A stretch of 11,955 nucleotides of DNA, from assembly GCA_013298265.1 (NCBI GenBank), contig JAAFHE010000047.1, positions 1-11,955 of the forward strand, in the 5' to 3' direction. This stretch comes from Lysobacterales bacterium (lineage in GTDB: Bacteria; Pseudomonadota; Gammaproteobacteria; Xanthomonadales; Rhodanobacteraceae). The notes under the pieces were generated by a model. The model saw only the letters and a program-made list of their open reading frames with translations. It had not been told where the DNA came from and searched no databases. The translations under genes and the position numbers were made by a program. Positions 6,496 to 11,955 of this stretch are shown in pieces (the first letter of the stretch is position 1; every line of letters starts with the position of its first letter).

Positions 6496-6547
6496 CCCGA
6501 GACCGCTCCGCCGACACTCGCCGCCTCGCTCATCGCGCCACCGGCTT

Positions 6548-6991
6548 TCACCCGGATACGCGTCGTCGTGCCAACACAGCCGCGCGCGAACGGCGCGGCG
6601 CGGCGGGTGACGGCGCTGCACTATCGGCAAGCCTCGCCAGTCCCAGCGCCTCCTGCCGCCGTCGCGGCAGGCTCTGGACCGCGTGCGAATAGGACCACTG
6701 GACGAGTTCGCGCAGATACGCCACCGGAAAACTGCCCACGTCGACAATCGTGATCCAGCGAAAGCGCCCCATATAGCGTGCCGGCTTGACGCCGGGCATG
6801 TCGGTGAGTTCGACGAATCGCTCCGCGGTCACACGAAAGCTGAAGCGCCAGCGCTCCGGTTCGCTGGTCTTGAACCAGGCGAAGTTTTTCTCGCCGACCG
6901 AGTAGACCAGGACATTGCTCGGCTCGCCGAGCAGACGTTCATGGGCGGCAGTCAAGCTGCGGCAGAACGCTTTGGCCTGTTCGACATTCAT
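6548..6991 (-). CDS. MmcQ/YjbR family protein
   Basis: A 147-aa protein starting at the ATG at 6989-6991; a longer in-frame start at 7054 would add 21 atypical residues. The residues follow the family pattern: an N-terminal helix with Cys and Leu (MNVEQAKAFCRSL), then LVYSVGEKNFAWF (28-40), a strand WRFSFRV (48-54), MPGVKPARYMGRFRWITI (about 65-82) and a C-terminal helix LRELVQWSYSHAVQSLP. The family has a CyaY-like fold and is annotated as DNA-binding, though a firm biochemical role is lacking. The last 30 or so residues are a low-complexity Ala/Arg/Pro tail beyond the normal family length of about 120. The gene is convergent with the parA-like gene (52 bp apart), and that gap shows no clear terminator. 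Confidence 0.85.
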   Translation of the reverse strand: MNVEQAKAFCRSLTAAHERLLGEPSNVLVYSVGEKNFAWFKTSEPERWRFSFRVTAERFVELTDMPGVKPARYMGRFRWITIVDVGSFPVAYLRELVQWSYSHAVQSLPRRRQEALGLARLADSAAPSPAAPRRSRAAVLARRRVSG

Positions 6992-7355
6992 GGCGATGCT
7001 CGCGCTCCGGTGAGGCGCGCCATCGTAGCGGCAGACCGCACCGGTCGTCAGCACAGCGGCCCGCGGCGCGATCCCGGCTATGCATTGGGGGCTATGCCAC
7101 GCGGCTGCGTCAAATCATTCAGCGGCGTAGCTCCCGGCGGGCTACGCGTTTGCAGCCCTGCGTGCAGCACTTCGCCTCGTCGCAACGAACGAAAGGTCAC
7201 GCGCGCATCCGGGCATGCCGTTTAGCGTGAACTTAACCCCCACTACGAACCCGATCGTATTCAATCGACAACCGCTGCGCCCTGCGTCCGCCATGGCGAC
7301 ACCAGTCACGACGCTAGCGGATACCACGGCAGCGGACATCAAAGGGAAAAATATC
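6992..7355. other. 364-bp divergent intergenic region
   Basis: The region lies between the MmcQ/YjbR gene (-) and a secreted-protein gene (+), so it should hold both promoters. The one distinct element is a 7-bp inverted repeat, GCGTAGC (7125-7131) and GCTACGC (7141-7147), around a 9-nt interior in which CC and GG can add two pairs. AAAGGGA at 7341-7347 serves as ribosome-binding site for the ATG at 7356. I could not match the leader to a known riboswitch, and no clear -35/-10 pair stands out. A plus-strand open frame from 7215 continues into the downstream gene but reads as non-coding upstream of 7356. Confidence 0.5.
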
Positions 7356-8816
7356 ATGCGTCGCTGGCTTCACTACACAAGTCTCTGCATTCTCGCCGCC
7401 GGCGCATTGCCGGCCCAGGCCATGTACATCAACCCGCGCGGCACCGGCCAGGCACTGATCTTTCCGTACTACACCGTCAACGCGGGACAGCAGACCATCC
7501 TCTCGGTGGTCAATACGACCGACCGCGCGAAGATTCTATCGGTCGCATTCCGCGAGGCTTACAACGGCCGCCTCGTGCTGCGCTTCGACGTGATCGTCGG
7601 CGCGCACGACACCTGGGTCGCAACGACGTTCGCGCCCCCCGTGCAGGAAACCAACGGCACCGCACTCGGCGTGCCTGACGACAATTGCACCGTACCCCGT
7701 GCGAGCGAATGGACCGGGGTCATCGGCGGTATGACGTACCAGGAGTTCCTGCCGTTTGACTACACCGGCAGCGCCGCAGACGGCGGCCCGACCCAGGTGT
7801 CGCGCCTGCGCGAAGGCTATTTCGACATCATCGAGCGCGCCGAACTTAGCGGCGCCCTCGCGATTGCTGCGAACCAGCGCAACTGCGCCGCGTTCGACCC
7901 GCTGAACGCGCTCGTCGGCAACCCGGCGCTGACCCCGCCGGGCGGCGGCCTGCGCGGCAGCTTCGCCGTGGTGGACGTTGCCCAGGGCACGATTCTCGGC
8001 GGCAATGCCACCGCGATCGACGGCTTCTCCACGACGGCACTGTTTTCGCCGACGGTACCGGCGATCGAGTACGACACATTCGCCGCCGTCAACGCCGGTG
8101 GTGGCAACGTCAGCGCGCAGGTTCCGGTCGGCGGCAAGCTCGTCGAACTGACGTTTCCGCCGGCGCGCAGCGTGGATGCGCTGTCCGCCCTGCTGATGAC
8201 CGACTCGCTGCTGGGCGACGTGACGAACGAAGCAGGCCTCGGCAGTCATAGCGAATGGGTCATCACCGCGCCGACCAAGCGCTTCCACACCGACCCCTTC
8301 CGCGCGCGGACACAGCTCGCACCGTTCACGAGCCCGTTCGGCACGCCCCACACCAACGCGTCATGCGTGCCCTTCAGCGCCAGCCTGCATGACCGCACAG
8401 GCCGCAGCATCCCGGTGCCGCCGGATTTCGTGTTCGCAACGTCGCCGCCGCTGCAACTGCCACAGTACGCGCTATGCCACGCGATGGATGTCGTCAAGTT
8501 CGGTTCGCCGATTGGCCCTTCAGGTACACCGGTGCTCAGCTCTGCCATTGGCACTCACGTCGGCAACACGACACCCGCCACGGAAACCGGCGCCCTGGAA
8601 CTCAAGCTCGGCGACTTTGGAGCTACGCGCAGCCATCTGCCGGCAGGAATTTCCGGTCCGGGCCTGCGCGGCCTGCCCGTGATCGGCTTCGAAGCGATCA
8701 AGTACGTCAACGCCAATCTGCTGCCCGGCGTGCTCGCCAACTACACGCTGGGCCGCCCGCTCAACACCACCGCGAGCTGCACCAGCGCCAGCGGTGCGGC
8801 AATCGCCTGCCCGTAG
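7356..8816 (+). CDS. large secreted protein of unknown function
   Basis: A 486-aa protein. The ATG at 7356 follows AAAGGGA and opens a signal peptide (MRRW, then LCILAAGALPAQA) with likely cleavage after residue 22; the upstream in-frame extension from 7215 has no signal and no ribosome-binding site. The mature protein begins MYINPRGTGQALIFPYYTVN and continues ILSVVNTTDRAKILSVAFRE, a pattern I recall from uncharacterised exported proteins of Xanthomonadales and other gammaproteobacteria. These have an N-terminal beta-sandwich-like region with a consensus around NPxGxGQxLIxPYYTV. The C-terminal GFEAIKYVNANLLPGVLANY is also family-like. Six cysteines spread through the mature part may form disulfides. 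No catalytic motif is visible. It could be a surface or matrix protein. It is followed by the tandem hairpin repeats. Confidence 0.85.
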   Translation: MRRWLHYTSLCILAAGALPAQAMYINPRGTGQALIFPYYTVNAGQQTILSVVNTTDRAKILSVAFREAYNGRLVLRFDVIVGAHDTWVATTFAPPVQETNGTALGVPDDNCTVPRASEWTGVIGGMTYQEFLPFDYTGSAADGGPTQVSRLREGYFDIIERAELSGALAIAANQRNCAAFDPLNALVGNPALTPPGGGLRGSFAVVDVAQGTILGGNATAIDGFSTTALFSPTVPAIEYDTFAAVNAGGGNVSAQVPVGGKLVELTFPPARSVDALSALLMTDSLLGDVTNEAGLGSHSEWVITAPTKRFHTDPFRARTQLAPFTSPFGTPHTNASCVPFSASLHDRTGRSIPVPPDFVFATSPPLQLPQYALCHAMDVVKFGSPIGPSGTPVLSSAIGTHVGNTTPATETGALELKLGDFGATRSHLPAGISGPGLRGLPVIGFEAIKYVNANLLPGVLANYTLGRPLNTTASCTSASGAAIACP

Positions 8817-8858
8817 CAAAACCGTCGAACAACGCCGTGCGTGTCTTTGCTTTTGGAG

Positions 8859-8877
8859 CCCCCTTGAGTCAAGGGGG
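8859..8877. repeat. perfect 9-bp inverted repeat bordering the hairpin units
   Basis: CCCCCTTGA (8859-8867), centre G, TCAAGGGGG (8869-8877), starting 42 bp after the stop of the secreted-protein gene. The right arm is the same CAAGGGGG lead-in that precedes unit 2 at the other locus, so it belongs to the repeat family. It may help end transcription of the upstream gene, but no T-run follows. Confidence 0.7.
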
Positions 8878-8935
8878 TGAAGAGTGATCGCTCAGAACCA
8901 CAGGTTCTGATCACTCTGAACGCCTAACGGGCCGG
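8877..8935 (+). repeat. hairpin repeat unit 3
   Basis: Outer stem AGAGTGATC (8881-8889) with GATCACTCT (8909-8917); bulge GCTC (8890-8893); inner stem AGAACC (8894-8899) with GGTTCT (8903-8908); loop ACA. Then come GAAC and the small hairpin GCCT-AAC-GGGC (the last pair is T-G) and GGCCGG. It is 59 bp and identical to unit 4 apart from one base at 8929 or 8930 (G for A). Confidence 0.88.
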
Positions 8936-8994
8936 GTGAAGAGTGATCGCTCAGAACCACAGGTTCTGATCACTCTGAACGCCTAACAGGCCGG
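8936..8994 (+). repeat. hairpin repeat unit 4, in tandem with unit 3
   Basis: Same layout as unit 3, shifted by exactly 59 bp: outer stem 8940-8948 with 8968-8976, bulge 8949-8952, inner stem 8953-8958 with 8962-8967. The small hairpin is GCCT-AAC-AGGC, fully Watson-Crick. The single-base difference from unit 3 indicates a recent tandem duplication or gene conversion. Confidence 0.88.
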
Positions 8995-8996
8995 AC

Positions 8997-9019
8997 GGCC
9001 AAACGCGCAGCGTTTGGCC
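8997..9019. terminator. perfect 10-bp hairpin with GCA loop just after the tandem repeats
   Basis: GGCCAAACGC (8997-9006), loop GCA (9007-9009), GCGTTTGGCC (9010-9019). It is a very stable stem directly adjoining unit 4. No T-tract follows on either strand, so a classical intrinsic terminator is unlikely. It may act as a transcription pause, an mRNA end stabiliser, or a diverged relative of the repeat family. The rest of 9020-9158 shows only the ribosome-binding site of the next gene. Confidence 0.5.
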
Positions 9020-9158
9020 AAGGTTGTGGAGATCTGGTGCACGCCCCAAGGGCAACGCCGTCTTCGTGTGCTGAGGCGTAAGGACGTGCGGATGGCCCGC
9101 GATCCGTCGTTCCAGCGTGGTGAGCGTTGTCGCCACGACCATCGACCGGAGTGATCGC

Positions 9159-10079
9159 ATGAAGCTGTTCCGCACTGCCTTGCTACTCGCCCTGCTGCCG
9201 TTGCTGTCCGCCTGCGCCGGCAGCCCCGAATCGCTGGCCAAGGACCTGCAGGCCGCCTTCGAGAAGGGCGACATGGATGCTGTCCTTGCCCTCACGCAAC
9301 TCGACGGCACACCGTCGGATCTGCGCTTTTTCCTGATGGACCAGGTCATCGACTGCGGCGCGGCGGATACCGCCTGCGCGGCCAGCGCAGCGCCACTGGA
9401 CGATGATTTCAAGAAAAGCCTGGCCGGCCTGGCCGAGCAGGGTCTCGAAGCGGCGGTCATGCCCGAAGGCCTGATCGTGCTGCAGATCAAACAGAAGGAT
9501 GGCCAGGGCAGCGGCAAGGCACAGATGCCGTATGCCAAGGTCGACGGCAAGTACCGACTCGTCGCGCAGCGCTATACCGCCGCGAAGCTGGCCGAAATGC
9601 GTGCGACGACGAACCAGCAGATATTCGACAAAATGCTCGCCGCGGGCATCTACGATTCCGCCGCTGGCGAGCGCCGCACCGACTGGAAGGACACGGCAAC
9701 GGAGTTGCCCGCCGACGGCGGCGAACCCGGCCAGGTGCTGGTCAGGACCAGCACGGCGCTGCATGCAGCCGTACTCGCCAATGACCCGGATGCCGCGGTC
9801 AAATCCGGCGATGGCTTTGCCAAGATGGTACTCGGCGACAAGGACTACGACGGTAAGCCCGTCGAACTCGAGCTGCGCAAAGCCAAGCTGCGCGCCCAGT
9901 CGATGCGCTTCCTGCACGAGGTCAAGGTATCCGGCGGCTGGATCCGTGGCGAGGAAGCCGTACTCCTCGTCGATGCCAAGGACGGCATTGGCTGGATCAG
10001 TCGCGGTGCGCTGTTCATGAGCAAGAACGAGGGGCAGTGGGGCATCAGCGGCAAGCAGCTCATCAGCTATCCGCAATAG
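9159..10079 (+). CDS. predicted outer-membrane lipoprotein, function unknown
   Basis: A 306-aa protein. The ATG at 9159 has GGAG (9148-9151) seven bases upstream and opens a lipoprotein signal, MKLFRTALLLALLPLLSAC, with lipobox LSAC and lipidated Cys19. The next residues, Ala-Gly, give no inner-membrane retention signal, so outer-membrane sorting is expected. An earlier GTG/ATG extension (from 9117) would bury the signal and is rejected. The mature part is mostly soluble, rich in Lys/Asp/Ala, with a helical start (SLAKDLQAAFEKGDMDAVLALTQLDG) recalling domains that begin with a helical pair and end in a curved beta-sheet. The C-terminal half has beta-like repeats (WIRGEEAVLLVDAKDGIGW, ALFMSKNEGQWGISG). 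I recognise no family. It is convergent with the malectin-esterase gene. Confidence 0.85.
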   Translation: MKLFRTALLLALLPLLSACAGSPESLAKDLQAAFEKGDMDAVLALTQLDGTPSDLRFFLMDQVIDCGAADTACAASAAPLDDDFKKSLAGLAEQGLEAAVMPEGLIVLQIKQKDGQGSGKAQMPYAKVDGKYRLVAQRYTAAKLAEMRATTNQQIFDKMLAAGIYDSAAGERRTDWKDTATELPADGGEPGQVLVRTSTALHAAVLANDPDAAVKSGDGFAKMVLGDKDYDGKPVELELRKAKLRAQSMRFLHEVKVSGGWIRGEEAVLLVDAKDGIGWISRGALFMSKNEGQWGISGKQLISYPQ

Positions 10080-10104
10080 ATCCGGCAACAACTATCCGGA
10101 TGGA

Positions 10105-10134
10105 GAACGCGCGCAAGCTCCGCTTGCGCCGTTC
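10105..10134. terminator. hairpin 1 between convergent genes
   Basis: GAACG, a bulged C, GCGCAAGC, loop TCC, GCTTGCGC, CGTTC: 13 bp of pairing with one bulge, 26 bp after the lipoprotein stop. No T-run follows. It is probably part of a bidirectional end-of-transcription region together with the next hairpin. Confidence 0.5.
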
Positions 10135-10136
10135 GA

Positions 10137-10165
10137 TTGAGAAAGGAGTTTTGCTCCTTTCTCAA
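10137..10165. terminator. hairpin 2 between convergent genes
   Basis: TTGAGAAAGGAG (10137-10148), loop TTTTG, CTCCTTTCTCAA (10154-10165): a perfect 12-bp stem, ending seven bases from the esterase stop codon on the other strand. The symmetry suits a bidirectional terminator, but a trailing T-tract is missing on both strands. Confidence 0.55.
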
Positions 10166-10172
10166 CAACCGG

Positions 10173-11955
10173 TCAAAGCTCGAAACCGTTGCGGGAAATC
10201 ACATCGCTCGCGGCAAGACTCAGGATTTCGAAACCGTCCAGCCGCGCCTCGCCGCTCGCGCCGGCACTCGTGGCCACGGCGAGATCAAGCACGCCGTCAC
10301 TGACCGTGACGACATCGCCCAGACGCAGTGCCTGGCGCAGACCCGCCCAGCGGTACAGATCGAACCCCGCCAGCAGCGGCGTACCTTCGAGCGCGACATC
10401 GATGCCGCGGGCGACCGCCGTGAACCAGCGCCATTCGGAGAAATGCAGCACAACCAGATAGCGTCCGTTCGGCACATTCACCGCATAGCTGAAGGCCGCA
10501 CCGCGCCGCGTCGTGCGGTACAGCGCATCGTCCTGCGTGCCGAGCAGCGTGGTCACGCCGCTGGTCAGCGCCTCGGTTGCGCCGCCGGTGAAGCCGCCGT
10601 CGGCGGCAAAGGATTGCCCGGTGCTCAACGTCAGCGCGCTACCGCCGCTGTTGATCGCATGCACCGCCGGCCGCGGCACACCCGCGCCGAGTACGAGCAC
10701 ACTCGCGCGCGCGGTCGTGGTGAGCGCACCGTCGTTCGCGCGCACTTCGACGCGATACAGCCCCGCCCGTGTCGGCGTGAACCACGCCAGCGCCGGGTTC
10801 GCCGCGTCGACCTCGATAGTCTCTGCGAGCGGGCTTTCGATCAGCTGGAAGGTCACACCGGCAACGGCCTGCGGCTGCTCGTCATCGTCGACGAGCGCGC
10901 GCAGGCGCAGCGGTTCGCCGACGCGCGCGACGGGCTCCAGCCATAGCGCCACGCGCGGCGCGCGATTCGACGGCACCGGATGGGTGACGCGCACGCTGCG
11001 CGAGAACGTCGTAGCGCCGCCGTAGCCGGCGAAGAAGCTCGTGCCGGTCGCCTGCAGCCGCAGCAGCGTCGTCGCGTTGGCCGGTATCGCCAGCGACGCG
11101 GTGCTGAAGCTGGTCGTGCCGATCGCTGCGCCGCTGAGTGCGCCGAAGGTGTAGTCGATCGCCGTGGGCTGCGCATCCGCCGGGACGGTGCCAGCGCCGG
11201 CCAGGTTCGCCGCGCCCGTATACCAGCGCTGGGCAGCGGTCGGCGCGCTCAAGGCGACGCGCGGCCCGGTCGCGACCATCGGCAGACGCCAGCGCTGCGC
11301 AAGCATCCACGGCGCGAGCTTCGCGACCTTGTACGACTCGGTCCAGATGCCGTGGTCGCCGGCCGCGAATTCGGTATACAGCGGGTCGCCGCCACCAGCG
11401 CGCAGCGTCGCCACGCTGGTGCGCGAATTGGCCACGGGCACGGTGCCGTCATTGACCGCATGGAAATACCAGGCCGGCGTATTCCAGAGCCGGTCGCGAT
11501 CAATCGTGCTGCTGATCACACCGGCCGGACAGATCGGGATCGCCGCCGCCGCGACCGCGTCGTAGCGCTGCAGGAAACCGATCGTGCCGCCGCCGCCCAT
11601 CGAAAGGCCGGACACATAGAGCCGCGCCGGATCGAAGCCGAATTCGCGCTGCACGTCATCGAGCAGATCGGCAAGGCCGGCCGTCGGGTTGTCGTTGCCC
11701 CACCACTCCGGTGTCTGCGGCGCGGCCATGATGAGGGGTTGGCCCAGCGTGGCCGCATCCTCGGCGAGCTTGAACGCGCCGTTCGCACGATTGCCGAGTT
11801 GCGCGGTGTTGTTGCTGCCGGTCTCGCCGGCGCCGTGCAGGAACAGCAGCAGCGGACAGCGCCGGTTCGCGCAGGCCGCCGGCACCTGGATGCGATACGG
11901 CAGCGCGAATCCGTTGCCGCCGTCGACCGTGACCGTGCGGTAGACGAAATCGTTC
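10173..11955 (-). CDS. secreted alpha/beta-hydrolase esterase with Ig-like and malectin-like domains, 5'-truncated by window edge
   Basis: The frame is open to the window edge; 593 residues are visible (numbered from the edge), and the start and expected signal peptide lie outside. A GTG at 11885 is in frame but mid-domain. The N-terminal part (about 1-225) is a polyhydroxybutyrate-depolymerase/feruloyl-esterase-like alpha/beta hydrolase: oxyanion region LLLFLHGAGETG (35-46), nucleophile elbow GLSMGG (Ser118), NDGTVP (Asp169) and GDHGIW (His201). An Ig/PKD-like domain follows (about 328-425). Next is a malectin-like carbohydrate-binding domain (about 429-578) with HAINSGG, TQDDALYRTTR, VPNGRYLVVLHFSE and ARLDGFEIL. 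The protein ends VISRNGFEL, a tail type I recall on exported Xanthomonadales proteins. Probable role: extracellular hydrolysis of ester or acetyl groups on a polysaccharide, with the malectin domain tethering it to sugar. The gene is convergent with the lipoprotein gene. Confidence 0.85.
   Translation of the reverse strand, partial: NDFVYRTVTVDGGNGFALPYRIQVPAACANRRCPLLLFLHGAGETGSNNTAQLGNRANGAFKLAEDAATLGQPLIMAAPQTPEWWGNDNPTAGLADLLDDVQREFGFDPARLYVSGLSMGGGGTIGFLQRYDAVAAAAIPICPAGVISSTIDRDRLWNTPAWYFHAVNDGTVPVANSRTSVATLRAGGGDPLYTEFAAGDHGIWTESYKVAKLAPWMLAQRWRLPMVATGPRVALSAPTAAQRWYTGAANLAGAGTVPADAQPTAIDYTFGALSGAAIGTTSFSTASLAIPANATTLLRLQATGTSFFAGYGGATTFSRSVRVTHPVPSNRAPRVALWLEPVARVGEPLRLRALVDDDEQPQAVAGVTFQLIESPLAETIEVDAANPALAWFTPTRAGLYRVEVRANDGALTTTARASVLVLGAGVPRPAVHAINSGGSALTLSTGQSFAADGGFTGGATEALTSGVTTLLGTQDDALYRTTRRGAAFSYAVNVPNGRYLVVLHFSEWRWFTAVARGIDVALEGTPLLAGFDLYRWAGLRQALRLGDVVTVSDGVLDLAVATSAGASGEARLDGFEILSLAASDVISRNGFEL

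Noticed and set aside
8859..8877. Classical rho-independent terminator
   Set aside because: The stem is GC-rich and symmetric, but no run of T follows on either strand.
8877..8994. CRISPR-like array
   Set aside because: Only two direct copies with no unique spacers; the repeat is a full-length tandem unit, and other copies are dispersed and inverted.
9183..10091. Minus-strand open frame of about 302 codons opposite the lipoprotein
   Set aside because: The opposite strand has a ribosome-binding site and a textbook lipobox; this frame has neither a start signal nor a family pattern.

Overview
The window is GC-rich with tightly packed genes of ordinary bacterial type and no phage, IS, tRNA or rRNA signal. 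Gene content and style point to a gammaproteobacterium of the Xanthomonadales/Lysobacterales, probably near the Rhodanobacteraceae. The clues are secreted orphan proteins of the type common there, an esterase ending in an Asn-Gly-Phe-Glu tail, and a membrane-anchored polysaccharide deacetylase beside a methyltransferase. This placement is inference from recalled families; no database was searched.

Layout. (1) 1-1569: the 3' part of a SAM-dependent methyltransferase (+) converges on a membrane-anchored polysaccharide deacetylase (-), and the two stop codons overlap in a CTAG. (2) 1734-3295: a translationally coupled pair, an isochorismatase-type cysteine hydrolase followed by a GlxA-type AraC regulator, joined by an ATGA overlap. 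(3) 3296-3567: a gap between convergent genes, mostly filled by a 173-bp palindromic composite of two inverted copies of a hairpin repeat. (4) 3568-5049 (-): a secreted protein with seven internal repeats, probably a seven-bladed beta-propeller. (5) 5050-5784: a long, locally AT-rich intergenic region. (6) 5785-6495: an orphan ParA-type ATPase, convergent with an MmcQ/YjbR-family protein (6548-6991, -). (7) 7356-8816: a large secreted protein of unknown function. (8) 8817-9158: two more tandem copies of the hairpin repeat plus a separate perfect hairpin. (9) 9159-10079: a lipoprotein of unknown function. (10) 10105-10165: two strong hairpins between convergent genes. (11) 10173 to the window end (-): a secreted esterase with a C-terminal malectin-like domain, cut by the window edge.

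The genes do not form one pathway. Several products are exported (493-aa propeller-like protein, 486-aa secreted protein, lipoprotein, malectin-esterase) and two act on envelope or extracellular carbohydrate (deacetylase, esterase). The coupled hydrolase and regulator look like a small-molecule sensing and degradation unit.

The most interesting signal is non-coding. A 59-60 bp repeat family has four copies at two loci. The inner stem, a one-sided 4-nt bulge and the flanks are conserved, while the 9-bp outer stem differs between copies and stays perfectly complementary. A second small hairpin in the same unit also changes in a pairing-preserving way. That pattern indicates selection on, or generation of, a folded structure and makes this the best candidate here for an undescribed element.
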